Source: Brevibacillus antibioticus
GTDB lineage: Bacteria; Bacillota; Bacilli; Brevibacillales; Brevibacillaceae
Reading direction: 5' to 3'
Length of the DNA stretch: 64,000 nt
NCBI RefSeq assembly: GCF_005217615.1
Contig: NZ_SZNK01000001.1
Location: forward strand, 763,501-827,500
Part shown: positions 1 to 8,156 of the stretch, one piece after another
Layout: each line of letters starts with the position of its first letter
How positions within the stretch are numbered: position 1 is the first letter of the stretch
The notes under the pieces: model-generated
What the model was told of the DNA's origin: nothing
The model's input: the letters and a program-made list of their open reading frames with translations, nothing else
Databases searched by the model: none
Translations under genes and position numbers: made by a program

Positions 1-40
1 ATTAACAACTAGAACAGGTACGAAAAAGGAGGCGTAGACC

Positions 41-1174
41 ATGACGACTTCCTTGTTTACACAAATTCGCCGAGACCTGCACCAAATACCGGAGCCCGGC
101 TTTGCTGAAGTGAAGACGCAACAATACTTGCTCGATTATTTGAAAAAGCTGCCTCAGGAGCGAATCGAGATCAAAACGTGGCGGACAGGCATATTGGTCA
201 AGCTGGCAGGAACAAAGCCAAAACGATTAATTGCCTGGCGGACGGATATGGATGGCCTGCCGATCGTAGAGGAAACGTCCTATCCGTTTCGCTCGCTTCA
301 TGAAGGGTATATGCATGCATGCGGGCATGACATGCATATGGCGATCGCCCTTGGCCTCCTAACGCATTTTACGGAGCATCCGATAGCAGATGATTTGCTC
401 TTCCTCTTCCAGCCAGCAGAAGAAGGTCCTGGCGGTGCTTGGCCGATGTTGGAAAGTGAAGAGTTTGCAGGGTGGCGACCGGACTGCATTTTTGCCCTGC
501 ATATCGCGCCAGAATACCCAGTTGGGCATATTGCGACGAAGCCAGGAATCTTGTTTGCCAACACTTCTGAGCTGTACATTGATTTGGTTGGCAAAGGGGG
601 GCATGCCGCCTTCCCGCACAAGGCGAATGATATGGTGGTTGCAGGAAGCCATCTTGTGACACAGCTTCAATCGATTATTTCGCGCAATATAGATCCATTG
701 GATTCGGCCGTCGTAACGATTGGCAAGCTGGAGAGCGGGACGAAGCAGAACATCATCGCGGAGAAGTCCAGGTTAGAAGGGACCATCCGAACCTTTTCGA
801 TGGAATCGATGGCACTCGTCAAGAGCCGCATTGAATCTCTCGTAAAGGGAATAGAAGCGGGCTTTGAGTGCCAGGCAACGATTGACTACGGTGTTGGTTA
901 CTGCCAGGTTTACAACGAGGAGCAGCTAACGATAGATTTCATGCAATGGGTACAGGAACAATGTGAAGAGGTAACTCTCATCACTTGCAAGGAAGCCATG
1001 ACCGGAGAAGACTTCGGCTACTTTTTGAAAGAAATCCCTGGCTTTTTGTTTTGGCTGGGTGTGCAAACGCCGTACGGTTTGCACCATTCCAAAATTGAGC
1101 CAAACGAAGACGCGATTGAGGTCGCTATTCGACTGGTCTCCCGGTATTTTACAAGGCTTTCGCAACAGGAGTAG
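41..1174 (+). CDS. dapL: N-acetyldiaminopimelate deacetylase (M20 peptidase family)
   Basis: Removes the acetyl group from N-acetyl-LL-diaminopimelate in the acetylase branch of lysine and peptidoglycan diaminopimelate synthesis; cytosolic. The 377-residue protein has the M20 metal-binding motif HACGHD at residues 92-97 and the catalytic glutamate motif QPAEEGPGG near 124-132, and the WRTG and DMDGLP segments resemble B. subtilis YkuR. ATG follows AAGGAGGCG at the usual spacing. In relatives the acetyltransferase dapH/dapD lies just upstream, which would be outside this window. A hairpin terminator follows at once, so this is likely the last gene of its operon. Other M20 amidohydrolases (hippurate hydrolase-like) are the alternative. 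Confidence 0.88.
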   Translation: MTTSLFTQIRRDLHQIPEPGFAEVKTQQYLLDYLKKLPQERIEIKTWRTGILVKLAGTKPKRLIAWRTDMDGLPIVEETSYPFRSLHEGYMHACGHDMHMAIALGLLTHFTEHPIADDLLFLFQPAEEGPGGAWPMLESEEFAGWRPDCIFALHIAPEYPVGHIATKPGILFANTSELYIDLVGKGGHAAFPHKANDMVVAGSHLVTQLQSIISRNIDPLDSAVVTIGKLESGTKQNIIAEKSRLEGTIRTFSMESMALVKSRIESLVKGIEAGFECQATIDYGVGYCQVYNEEQLTIDFMQWVQEQCEEVTLITCKEAMTGEDFGYFLKEIPGFLFWLGVQTPYGLHHSKIEPNEDAIEVAIRLVSRYFTRLSQQE

Positions 1175-1188
1175 TAGGTGTCAGGAGC

Positions 1189-1220
1189 AAAAAAGAGTGG
1201 CTGGATAGCCGCTCTTTTTT
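1189..1220 (+). terminator. Rho-independent terminator after dapL
   Basis: A-rich arm, stem AGAGTGGCT pairing with AGCCGCTCT around GGAT, then a run of T. It ends the dapL transcript. The rest of the gap to 1442 shows no further gene. Confidence 0.85.
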
Positions 1221-1442
1221 CTGTGTCATTCCCAATATTCTCATCAAGAGTAAGAAGTAGTTACGAGCATCTCTGTGCATAAGTCTTTCTTCCTAAGGTT
1301 TTGTGCTTGTGGATAGTGTGGATATTGTTGAAAAAACTTATTAGGGAAGCACAACTATTTCTTTTTCCAAACGTATAAACTAGGGAGAAGTAATTCCGGA
1401 ATAACAAGCGCTACCGCGCACACATATAGGAGGATTATTGAC

Positions 1443-2042
1443 ATGAAAAAAGCATGGTTATCGGCCTTGTTGGCGTTGACTGTAGCAGCAGGGGTGGGGA
1501 GCACTACTGCGCTGGGAGAGGGTGCGATGCGCGTATTTTTCGGTGCGGAAACCGTAGCGAGTGAAATGCCAGCATCCAAGGCTGAATCGGTAGAATCAAT
1601 AGTGAACAAGCTCGGTGGTTTCGTCGATTACGATCAGCAATCTGGCAAATTGCAAGTGATTAAGCCAAACGTAAATATTATTGTGGTCGAAGGGATTCAG
1701 CAGACCCGCAATAAAAATGTCGTGTTCAGCAACCCTGTCAAAGGATACAGCGATAAAAATGTGCCTCGTACGTTTAACGTATTCGTAGAGGTTGATGACG
1801 CGCCCGCAGCCAAAGACTTGCGCATGCAACTCGTGTTGATCGGACCGGACGGCAAAGAAGTGTCTAAAGGGAAAGAATGGAAATACTCCACGCAAAATGC
1901 AAACAGCTTTTATTTTTCTGAGCCTTTTGTATCTACGAAACTCGAAGCATACGGCACTTACAAAGTACAAGTTCAAATGAAAACCGAAAAATTCACTTCT
2001 TATGTAGCCGTCGGTGAAAATACATTTACAGTTGGGCGTTAA
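1443..2042 (+). CDS. Secreted protein of unknown function
   Basis: A 199-residue protein with a clear Sec signal peptide (Lys-Lys start, hydrophobic core about residues 5-22), so it is exported. No lipobox is seen. The mature part is mostly beta-type sequence and recalls Ig-like or intracellular-proteinase-inhibitor-like folds, but I do not recognise a family. ATG follows GGAGGATTATTGAC. It is alone on its strand between terminated dapL and the next small gene, with about 270 bases of leader upstream in which no clear promoter stands out. Confidence 0.75.
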   Translation: MKKAWLSALLALTVAAGVGSTTALGEGAMRVFFGAETVASEMPASKAESVESIVNKLGGFVDYDQQSGKLQVIKPNVNIIVVEGIQQTRNKNVVFSNPVKGYSDKNVPRTFNVFVEVDDAPAAKDLRMQLVLIGPDGKEVSKGKEWKYSTQNANSFYFSEPFVSTKLEAYGTYKVQVQMKTEKFTSYVAVGENTFTVGR

Positions 2043-2150
2043 AAATTATGGCTTGGATGCGTTTCCACTTTGCATGTCCCCGTGCTATAATATAGGGAAA
2101 AGCCAATATACTTGGTAATAGCAAGTAAAAGAAAGGAACGATGGGAGCGA

Positions 2151-2513
2151 ATGGAGACAAATCCCCCGCGATCGTCCACGGATGTAGAAGGCCCGAGTAT
2201 ACGCATTGCCTGGAAAGATGAGCAGTCCATTCAGGCAGAGTGGAGCATGACAAAGGAATTCGAGCAAGAAATAGAGCGAAAGTTTGCTATTCCATTTGCT
2301 GAACTGCCTTTTGTCCTACGCCTTTTTGATGTGACGTACCGCAAAGAGATCCGAAATGATGGCACTGACCTTTACACTGATTTTGATATCAACCACCGTT
2401 CTTCCGAATGGATTTTGTACGGAGTGACGCAAGGATTGGAATATTGCGTCGATCTGGGAATTCGGATGGTGGACGGAAGGTTTTATTCGCTGTCCAGGTC
2501 TCAAATGATTTGA
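2151..2513 (+). CDS. DUF4912-like small protein
   Basis: About 120 residues if the ATG at 2151 is used; an in-frame TTG at 2112 would give 133, but no ribosome site precedes it. The C-terminal half has the pattern of the DUF4912 family: LRLFDVT, then a W in SSEWIL, a vDLG segment, and a closing DGRFYSLSRS. Function is unknown; the fold has been likened to carbohydrate or wall-associated modules in firmicutes. A TATAAT (2086-2091) lies upstream with no good -35. It is followed by a long hairpin shared with the convergent gene. Confidence 0.6.
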   Translation: METNPPRSSTDVEGPSIRIAWKDEQSIQAEWSMTKEFEQEIERKFAIPFAELPFVLRLFDVTYRKEIRNDGTDLYTDFDINHRSSEWILYGVTQGLEYCVDLGIRMVDGRFYSLSRSQMI

Positions 2514-2566
2514 TCAACGTGCTCAAGCAACGTTACGACTGAGGCAACTGCATTTTTATACGAAAC

Positions 2567-2617
2567 AGCCCCATTATCCACGAGATTTTACTTGTGGCAA
2601 TGGGGCTTTTGATTTTT
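2567..2617. terminator. Bidirectional terminator
   Basis: AGCCCCATT pairs perfectly with AATGGGGCT, with CCACGAG/CTTGTGG extending the stem inside; T-rich on the plus side. It lies between convergent genes and can serve both. Confidence 0.85.
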
Positions 2618-2627
2618 ATTCATGGAC

Positions 2628-3266
2628 TCATGGCTTCTGTCGCTGGTTGTCCAGCAGTCGCAGGGCAATTGCTAAAGCAGCCCATACTGGCATGGGTTCG
2701 TCTAACTTATTTAGCCATTCAGGTGAGGTCAGCAAGCCCTCCTGTAACGCGCGATTGCCCAGCTCCCATTTCCAGGGAGGAAACGTTTGTGGCTCTTCTG
2801 GGACAAATTGATCGTACTGGGTCAAGTTGTACGTCTGAATGAGGTTCGTCAGCTTTTCAGCGTATGCAGGATCGGTAGCGTAGCCGGCTTCTTCTAAAGC
2901 CTGTGCGGCTTGTGCGGGAGTAGCGGCTGCCAGCACGTTTTTATATGCGGGCTTACGTAAAAACTGGGCATGGTCTTCCATGGATTGCTGGTAATTTTCA
3001 TAAGCGCGGAACTGGGAAGTACGTGTAACCGTCTTTCCGTTTTCCACCTCTTTGCTTTCGATAGTGACAGATCCGGCAGGTCCCGTTCCCTTTATTCCAA
3101 AGAGGTTGTACGAGGATGTCCCAGTTGCAGGATCAACAGGTACTTTTTGACCCCAACCTGACTCGAGTACGGCTTGCGCTATTGTAATGGAGGGGAATAT
3201 ACGATGGTTCTGATAAGACTTTCTGGCGTGGTCAGCAATCAGCTGAATAAATGCTTGGGCATCCAT
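2628..3266 (-). CDS. Endo-beta-N-acetylglucosaminidase (FlgJ/LytG type)
   Basis: Cell-wall hydrolase of the glucosaminidase domain family, cleaving the glycan strand of peptidoglycan. The domain spans about residues 1-150: AVLESGWG near 32-39 supplies the catalytic glutamate (E35), followed by NLFGIKG near 54-60 and an FRAYENY segment typical of the family. There is no signal peptide or anchor, so export is by an unseen route, or the protein acts in a spore or phage-like context. The last 60 residues (PPWKWELGNRAL onward) look like a small accessory domain of the sort seen in prophage or wall enzymes. ATG is preceded by GGGGGGAG. Confidence 0.8.
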   Translation of the reverse strand: MDAQAFIQLIADHARKSYQNHRIFPSITIAQAVLESGWGQKVPVDPATGTSSYNLFGIKGTGPAGSVTIESKEVENGKTVTRTSQFRAYENYQQSMEDHAQFLRKPAYKNVLAAATPAQAAQALEEAGYATDPAYAEKLTNLIQTYNLTQYDQFVPEEPQTFPPWKWELGNRALQEGLLTSPEWLNKLDEPMPVWAALAIALRLLDNQRQKP

Positions 3267-3333
3267 AAGCTCCCCCCTTTCCTCTCTTTGTTATTTGTAT
3301 GAAAAAAAGAGATCGGGGGGAATAGGCCTGAAC

Positions 3334-3372
3334 ATGAAAAACAGTCGATATTTCTCGACTGTTTTTTCATGT
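3334..3372 (-). terminator. Terminator of the DUF1885-like gene
   Basis: AAAACAGTCGA pairs with TCGACTGTTTT around a short loop, extended by CATGAAA/TTTCATG. It is nearly symmetric and lies just past the minus-strand stop at 3377. Confidence 0.75.
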
Positions 3373-3376
3373 TTCT

Positions 3377-3817
3377 TTATGGTTTTCGAGGTTGGAAATA
3401 TTGAATACGCTTGTTGAAGAGGTGGAGCTCTGCTTTATAATCACGGGCCAGGTATCGACAGTACTCATTTGCCTTGTTTTTATCGCCGTGCGTCGCTGAT
3501 TCAGGGAGGGACACTTGTATGTAATGCTTTTCGGAACCGTTTTCATTTTTGCTCCCGACTCCAACAACGATGGCTTTGTACATGTTTGGGTCTTTTCCTC
3601 TAAGAAGGAACCACGAGTCCTTTCCTTCAGGGCGTTCTTCTAGGTTGTAAGGGAAAGCGGCATCTGCATAGGTCCAGCCCAACTGCTTTCCTGTTTTTGA
3701 GGTCATGTCAACGTATCGCGTAAACTTGGCTTTCACGTCGTCAATACTTACAGATGCTGCGGTAGAACCATCAACGAAATAGATGTAGGCCGATTGAAGT
3801 TTCACGACTGCACTCAC
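3377..3817 (-). CDS. DUF1885-like conserved protein
   Basis: A 146-residue soluble protein resembling the DUF1885 family of Bacillaceae (N-terminal SAYIYFVDGST, then VKAKFTRY and a WTYADAAFPY block). A structure exists for a family member but no function is known. It has no signal peptide or membrane segment. ATG is preceded by GGAGTGAGTGC. It is transcribed alone, away from the ScoC-like regulator with which it shares a 168-base divergent region. The family call is from memory of conserved blocks and is moderate. Confidence 0.7.
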   Translation of the reverse strand: MSAVVKLQSAYIYFVDGSTAASVSIDDVKAKFTRYVDMTSKTGKQLGWTYADAAFPYNLEERPEGKDSWFLLRGKDPNMYKAIVVGVGSKNENGSEKHYIQVSLPESATHGDKNKANEYCRYLARDYKAELHLFNKRIQYFQPRKP

Positions 3818-3898
3818 TCCTAGTACCGGTATTCTGTGCGTTTAGTGTAGCATTGTCTTCCACTCTTTGGCAATGAGGCAGTTGGCGACCAAAAATAA

Positions 3899-3927
3899 TT
3901 GCGCGTCTTTTCTGAAAAGTGTAAAAT
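3899..3927 (+). promoter_or_regulatory. Candidate sigma-A promoter
   Basis: TTGCGC, 17-base spacer, TAAAAT, placed 59 bases before the chosen ATG of the ScoC-like regulator. Confidence 0.5.
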
Positions 3928-3985
3928 ATATATCATATTTATATGCCATTAGATGAACGATAAAGGATCATGGAGGAATATACGC

Positions 3986-4534
3986 ATGCAGGAGGCCTCA
4001 ATAAGACACGTATTCGAAGCTTTAAACACCATGCGCGCCATCGATGTGGTGAACAAAGAAGACTGGGAGCGGGCAGCGAAGGAAGCCGAATTGGATTCTT
4101 CCGTACAGCTAAACATTCTCTGGATCATCTACTGTTATGAAGGTGTACGCGTCACGCAAATTGCAGATTGGACCTTCTGGCATCCCTCATCGATTGTCAT
4201 TCATATCAAGAAATTAATGGAGAAAGGCATGGTGACCATCGAAAAGTCGGAGTTGGATGGGCGTGTGGTTCACGTATACCCGACTGAAAAAGGAAAAGAA
4301 GTATTGGAAGCCAGTCGAAGAAGTGTACCAGATATTTTTAGATTGACGTATGCATTGGAGAAAATGGAGGAACGATACAGTACAGCAGTAGTTGAACTGT
4401 TCTTTGAATGTCTCTCCTTTGTCGCGCAATCGTTGCATGGTGCAGAAAAAGTAAGATGGATTCAAGAAGGGGAAGACAGGGTCATGAACCCGACGCGTCT
4501 GGTAAATGATGCTGTTTGGGTGGCAAAAACGTGA
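3986..4534 (+). CDS. MarR-family regulator, ScoC/Hpr-like
   Basis: A winged-helix transcription factor of about 182 residues. The helix-turn-helix block (NILWIIYCYEGVRVTQIAD, wing near DGRVVHVYPTEKG) and the overall length match B. subtilis ScoC (Hpr), a transition-state repressor of protease and sporulation genes. ATG at 3986 follows GGAGG with 9 bases spacing; the in-frame ATG at 3953 has no ribosome site and sits close to the candidate promoter. It stands alone before a DUF3055-like gene. It may be a ScoC orthologue or a paralogue; identity to ScoC is modest by eye. Confidence 0.72.
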   Translation: MQEASIRHVFEALNTMRAIDVVNKEDWERAAKEAELDSSVQLNILWIIYCYEGVRVTQIADWTFWHPSSIVIHIKKLMEKGMVTIEKSELDGRVVHVYPTEKGKEVLEASRRSVPDIFRLTYALEKMEERYSTAVVELFFECLSFVAQSLHGAEKVRWIQEGEDRVMNPTRLVNDAVWVAKT

Positions 4535-4612
4535 TTTTTCGCTTATACTAGTGAATAATCCGAATATTTCACAAAATTCGGAGGCCAAAATACTGTTGAG
4601 GAGGGATTGCTG

Positions 4613-4912
4613 ATGGAGCACTACGACCACTTATACGACGTATCGGAGAATGCTAATGTACGTTTTCTCGGATTTATTTCAGAGGGAACACGATACGACT
4701 TTGGCATGGTATTTACACACAAGTTTTATGGGAAGCCGTTGGTGATCTGTATGCAGACAGGGCAATCGACTCTTCTCAGTTCTGAAGATGCGGTGAATCC
4801 AGGATACCTGCAAAAAATTTTCAGGCTGGATTCGGAGAACGAGGCAGTAGCGCTTGCTGAGTTTTTTCAGGAGCATTTACCATCCATTCCATTTGAAGAA
4901 AATCAGTATTAG
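4613..4912 (+). CDS. DUF3055/SAV0927-like small protein
   Basis: A 99-residue soluble protein. ATG at 4613 is preceded by GAGGAGGG at 7 bases; the TTG at 4607 is too close. Sequence features (DHLYDVSENANVRFLGFI near the start, a conserved SEDAVNPGYLQKIF segment) resemble the DUF3055 family found across Bacillales; function unknown. It ends in a strong terminator. No membrane segment or cofactor motif is visible. Confidence 0.62.
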   Translation: MEHYDHLYDVSENANVRFLGFISEGTRYDFGMVFTHKFYGKPLVICMQTGQSTLLSSEDAVNPGYLQKIFRLDSENEAVALAEFFQEHLPSIPFEENQY

Positions 4913-4915
4913 GTA

Positions 4916-4945
4916 ACGAGCAGAAGTTTATCTTCTGCTCGTTTT
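4916..4945 (+). terminator. Rho-independent terminator
   Basis: ACGAGCAGAAG pairs perfectly with CTTCTGCTCGT around TTTAT, then TTTT. Confidence 0.88.
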
Positions 4946-5019
4946 GGTTTTTCTTTAAAATACGGCCTTCTGTTTTTAGTATAATCGTAAGAAATCAAGC
5001 AGTAGGAGGAACAGTGAGA

Positions 5020-5817
5020 ATGGATGTACATAAATGGTCGGCCAAAGATTCTCGGGGAGCAATTGTTCTCGTCCATGGAACAGGAGAGCATCATGGGCGT
5101 TATGAGCATGTAGCAGCCTATTTCAATCAGGCAGGCTGGGATGTATATGCGGAAGATTTGCCCGGATGGGGGCGCTCTCCTGGGAGACGGGGGCATATTC
5201 AATCATTCGAAGACTATTTGTCCCGTGTACGTGAGTGGACGAATACTGCTCTTGCCGATGCGTCAGGAGAGAAGCCTGTATTTTTAATGGGGCATAGTTT
5301 GGGGGGGCTCATTGCGACTCGCTTTATTCAGACGGATGAGCGGAGTAAAGAGCTGGCAGGGTTAATTCTCACATCTCCATGCTTGAAACTCAAGCTGACT
5401 GTACCGGCGTGGAAGGAGCAATTGGCACAGTTTCTCGATCGGGTCTGGCCAACACTTGTCATGCCTAATGGAATCACTCCCGACATGGTATCGCGCGACG
5501 AAGCTGTTCAGGCTGCTTATCAGAACGATCCGCTCAATTATTCCAAGGTAAGTGTTAGATGGTTCACGGAATTGAACCGCTCTATGGAAAAGGCGTGGGA
5601 GGAAAGAAATCGAATCAAGCACCCTGTCCTTGTTTTGCAGGCTGGTGCTGATACATTGGTTGATGCGGATGCTGTGGAGCAGTTTACAGCGGGCTTTTCA
5701 GATAAACAAAGGTTTGTACGATACGCAGGCTTGCGGCACGAAATTTTGAATGAGCCTGAAAAGGAAGAAGTCATGAAAAAAATCGCGAACTGGTTGAATG
5801 AGAATATTTTGATCTAA
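5020..5817 (+). CDS. Alpha/beta hydrolase, monoacylglycerol lipase/lysophospholipase-like
   Basis: A 265-residue serine hydrolase. The nucleophile elbow GHSLGG gives the catalytic serine near residue 93, the oxyanion segment HGTGEHHGRY is near 19-28, an aspartate follows in QAGADTLVD near 208-216, and the histidine lies in LRHEIL near 240. The HG.gEH.gRY pattern is typical of the YtpA/monoglyceride lipase group, so lipid or lysophospholipid turnover at the membrane is likely. ATG at 5020 (AGGAGGA, 9 bases) is preferred over the GTG at 5014. Single-gene unit by spacing. Confidence 0.8.
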   Translation: MDVHKWSAKDSRGAIVLVHGTGEHHGRYEHVAAYFNQAGWDVYAEDLPGWGRSPGRRGHIQSFEDYLSRVREWTNTALADASGEKPVFLMGHSLGGLIATRFIQTDERSKELAGLILTSPCLKLKLTVPAWKEQLAQFLDRVWPTLVMPNGITPDMVSRDEAVQAAYQNDPLNYSKVSVRWFTELNRSMEKAWEERNRIKHPVLVLQAGADTLVDADAVEQFTAGFSDKQRFVRYAGLRHEILNEPEKEEVMKKIANWLNENILI

Positions 5818-5847
5818 TGTGACATACTAATTATCAACAGATGCATC

Positions 5848-5877
5848 TTGACTCCGAATGGTGTAGCATATTAAGAT
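5848..5877 (+). promoter_or_regulatory. Candidate promoter of the SR1-type small RNA
   Basis: TTGACT, 18-base spacer, TAAGAT. A start a few bases downstream would give an RNA of about 215 nt ending at the terminator at 6101, close to the 205 nt of B. subtilis SR1. Confidence 0.5.
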
Positions 5878-5935
5878 GAATGTAACATAACATTTGTAGT
5901 AATATGTGAATCAATTGAATGCGGAGGGGACATAG

Positions 5936-6061
5936 ATGGGAACTATCGTATGTCAGACTTGCGGAACCATCATCGAACATTTTGAAAGTAATTCAGTGAA
6001 AACGCTTTATGCGGCGTGTAACTGTGACTGCCGACCTGATGACAGACAGGAAAAAGAATAA
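5936..6061 (+). CDS. GapA-binding peptide SR1P
   Basis: A 41-residue peptide starting MGTIVCQTCG, the SR1P hallmark, with EHFE and a TLY block and a Cys-rich end (Cys 6, 9, 28, 30, 32), giving a small zinc-ribbon look. In B. subtilis SR1P binds glyceraldehyde-3-phosphate dehydrogenase GapA and promotes its interaction with RNase J1. ATG is preceded by GCGGAGGGG. The C-terminal third differs from the Bacillus version. It is followed at once by a terminator, as expected for the SR1 gene. Too short to be found by usual length cut-offs. Confidence 0.88.
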   Translation: MGTIVCQTCGTIIEHFESNSVKTLYAACNCDCRPDDRQEKE

Positions 6062-6071
6062 AAAATAGTCG

Positions 6072-6101
6072 ACAGGCCTATGTGGAGGCCTGTTTTTTTT
6101 T
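6072..6101 (+). terminator. Terminator of the SR1-like gene
   Basis: ACAGGCCT pairs with AGGCCTGT around ATGTGG, then nine or more T. The T-run overlaps the -35 of the next promoter. Confidence 0.9.
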
Positions 6102-6128
6102 GACAACCTTTTCCGTATGGAGGATAAT
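6100..6128 (+). promoter_or_regulatory. Sigma-A promoter of the beta-propeller gene
   Basis: TTGACA, 17-base spacer, GATAAT, directly after the SR1 terminator. It shows that translation cannot begin at the in-frame TTG at 6082, which would lie upstream of the transcript. Confidence 0.75.
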
Positions 6129-6168
6129 GGATAAGTGTGAGAATCGTTGTAAAAGGAGGAATTGTTTC

Positions 6169-8079
6169 ATGAAGCGAAAACCGATGCAGGGAATGCTGGC
6201 TGCTGCACTTTTGGTCACATCTCTGTGGAGCGGGACACCGGCGCTTGCTTACAGTATTGGTGATGAAGAAAAAATCGAGGCAGGCAAGCCTGAAATTTCC
6301 GGAGCCGGTTATGACATTTCCAAAAAATATGCCGTGTGGATGGTTGAAGGGGAAGAAACCGTAACCCTTTACAATCTCGATAAAGGTACGCAAAAGCAAA
6401 TTGGCGACAAGGAATCTGAAAAGACGAATCCAAAAGTCGATGGTGAGTATGTTGTGTGGATCGACTCCCGTGACGGAGGTTCGGACGTCTACCTGTATGA
6501 CATCGCGAAGGAAGAAGAAACCCGTTTGTCAGATGGATCAGCATCAGTCAATGGTGTGGAGATCGGGGATAAAAACGTTGTCTGGACAGAGAACGGGGAT
6601 GTTTATCTGTACAAAATTTCTACAGGAGATACAGAGGTCGTATCTGCGAGTGGAAAAGCAAGCAACCCAGTGGTAAGCGATGCGTACGTCGCATGGGAAG
6701 ACGAACGTGATGGCAACAGCGATATTTACTATTACGATATCAAGAAGAGAGAAGAAAAGGCGGCTGTCGTCCAAAAAGGCGAACAAGGGCGTCCTACTCT
6801 TTCCACAAATAAAATTTTGTACGAGAATCGCTCCTATAATCAAATCAACGTGCATACCATCAGCAATGGCAGAAACAAAGAATTGACAAACGGTTCGGCT
6901 GACAAAGAATTTGTACATGTGTACAAAGACGATTATGTGTATGCTGAAGGTAAAGATCTGATCTATCGTACCGTCGATAAATCGTCCAAAAAGAAACTTG
7001 ATTCCAACCTTTCTGGAAAAGTAGGGCCGAGAATTTATGGTGACTACGTTTTGTATGCCAAACAGGACAGGAATAAAGGGCTCCAGCTTCACCTGTATGA
7101 TCTGGACGATAAAAAGCAAGTTCCGCTGGGGAGTGTAGGTGGCGATCCTGTTGATCCAGTCGGTCACGATCGTTACGTCGCTTATGTATCAAAGTCTAAG
7201 AATCACAATTCGATTGTTCTTTACGATATGGAAAAAGGAACGAGCAAATCCATCAGCGACCCAGATCACGATGCAGCTCGTCCTGTCGTAAGTTCCCGTT
7301 TTGTTGTCTGGTATGATCAGCGGGAAGACGCACTCTTTTCCTACGATATTCGTAAAGGCGTCCAAACGCAGATAACAAATGAAGATGATGATCAAAAGCC
7401 GAGTGAGAAGTTCTATGAAATCGACGGAGAGCGTTTATTGTGGGTCAATGTCGATCGCAGAGCAGAAGTGATCATCACGAATCTGTCCACTGGACAGCAT
7501 ACGCAGGCATCAAGGCTGAAAAGTGAACCGTCAAGCGTTGATATTTACGAGAACTATGCAGCCTGGGTAGTCCAAGATGGCAAAAAGAATGCAACGATCT
7601 TTCTCTACGATATCGAAGATGATAAAGCGAAAGAAATTCGTAAAAACGTAAAAGTAGAGAAAGCAGAGCTTGGCGATGATTTCGTGGTTTGGAGTGAAGA
7701 TACTGGCAATTCCAAAACAGGTTGGGATTTGTATTATTACAACATCGACCGTCAAAAAGTCGATCCACTCCTACGCTATACGGACGGCGACCAGAAAAAT
7801 CCACAAGCTTCACGAAATATGATTTTATTTGAAGACAATCGTCTGTCCGGAAAAGGCAAGCAGTTCAATTTTGAGCTGTATGATTTCAAAGAGAGGTCAT
7901 TTAGCGATATCAAGTGGGATGATGACGCGGAAATGAAAGCCCCGCGCATGGGTGGAAATCGCCTTGTCTGGGTAGATGATCGTGACAAAGATCCTTACGT
8001 TTACACGTTGGCGTTCGCTCCGGGCGATGACGATGAAGACGATGATGACGATGATGATGATGAAACAGACGAGGACTGA
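6169..8079 (+). CDS. Secreted TolB-like beta-propeller repeat protein with poly-Asp tail
   Basis: A 636-residue exported protein. A signal peptide covers about residues 1-27 (cut after PALA). The body is made of about ten repeats of the type YVVW.D.RDG.sDiYlYDi, the pattern of TolB/WD-like beta-propeller blades, which usually mediate protein or ligand binding. The C-terminus is almost pure Asp/Glu (last 18 residues), probably binding cations. No wall anchor (LPXTG, SLH) is seen. ATG at 6169 has AAAGGAGG upstream. Partners and role are unknown; it is a single transcription unit. Confidence 0.8.
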   Translation: MKRKPMQGMLAAALLVTSLWSGTPALAYSIGDEEKIEAGKPEISGAGYDISKKYAVWMVEGEETVTLYNLDKGTQKQIGDKESEKTNPKVDGEYVVWIDSRDGGSDVYLYDIAKEEETRLSDGSASVNGVEIGDKNVVWTENGDVYLYKISTGDTEVVSASGKASNPVVSDAYVAWEDERDGNSDIYYYDIKKREEKAAVVQKGEQGRPTLSTNKILYENRSYNQINVHTISNGRNKELTNGSADKEFVHVYKDDYVYAEGKDLIYRTVDKSSKKKLDSNLSGKVGPRIYGDYVLYAKQDRNKGLQLHLYDLDDKKQVPLGSVGGDPVDPVGHDRYVAYVSKSKNHNSIVLYDMEKGTSKSISDPDHDAARPVVSSRFVVWYDQREDALFSYDIRKGVQTQITNEDDDQKPSEKFYEIDGERLLWVNVDRRAEVIITNLSTGQHTQASRLKSEPSSVDIYENYAAWVVQDGKKNATIFLYDIEDDKAKEIRKNVKVEKAELGDDFVVWSEDTGNSKTGWDLYYYNIDRQKVDPLLRYTDGDQKNPQASRNMILFEDNRLSGKGKQFNFELYDFKERSFSDIKWDDDAEMKAPRMGGNRLVWVDDRDKDPYVYTLAFAPGDDDEDDDDDDDDETDED

Positions 8080-8117
8080 CTCTGAATAAAGAATAACTCG
8101 AGTCAGGCTACATGAGA

Positions 8118-8156
8118 GAAAAACAGACGAAAGGATTTCTTTCGTCTGTTTTCTTT
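8118..8156. terminator. Bidirectional terminator
   Basis: AAAACAGACGAAAG pairs with CTTTCGTCTGTTTT around GATTT; lies between two convergent genes. Confidence 0.88.

Larger units (their letters stand above)
5884..6101 (+). ncRNA. SR1-like dual-function small RNA
   Basis: The transcript inferred from the candidate promoter to the terminator at 6072-6101 contains the SR1P reading frame. In B. subtilis SR1 also base-pairs with ahrC mRNA to block arginine-catabolic activator synthesis; whether this RNA keeps that activity cannot be told from sequence alone. The first 50 bases are AT-rich and show no strong hairpin. Exact 5' end is inferred. Confidence 0.6.

Noticed and set aside
1-40. Tail of an upstream gene (in-frame TAG at 10-12)
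   Set aside because: Three codons are too few to support any assignment, although dapH/dapD is expected there from related genomes.
6082-6168. TTG start giving a 29-residue longer propeller protein
   Set aside because: The TTG lies in the SR1 terminator, upstream of the TTGACA/GATAAT promoter; ATG 6169 has AAAGGAGG and a proper signal peptide.
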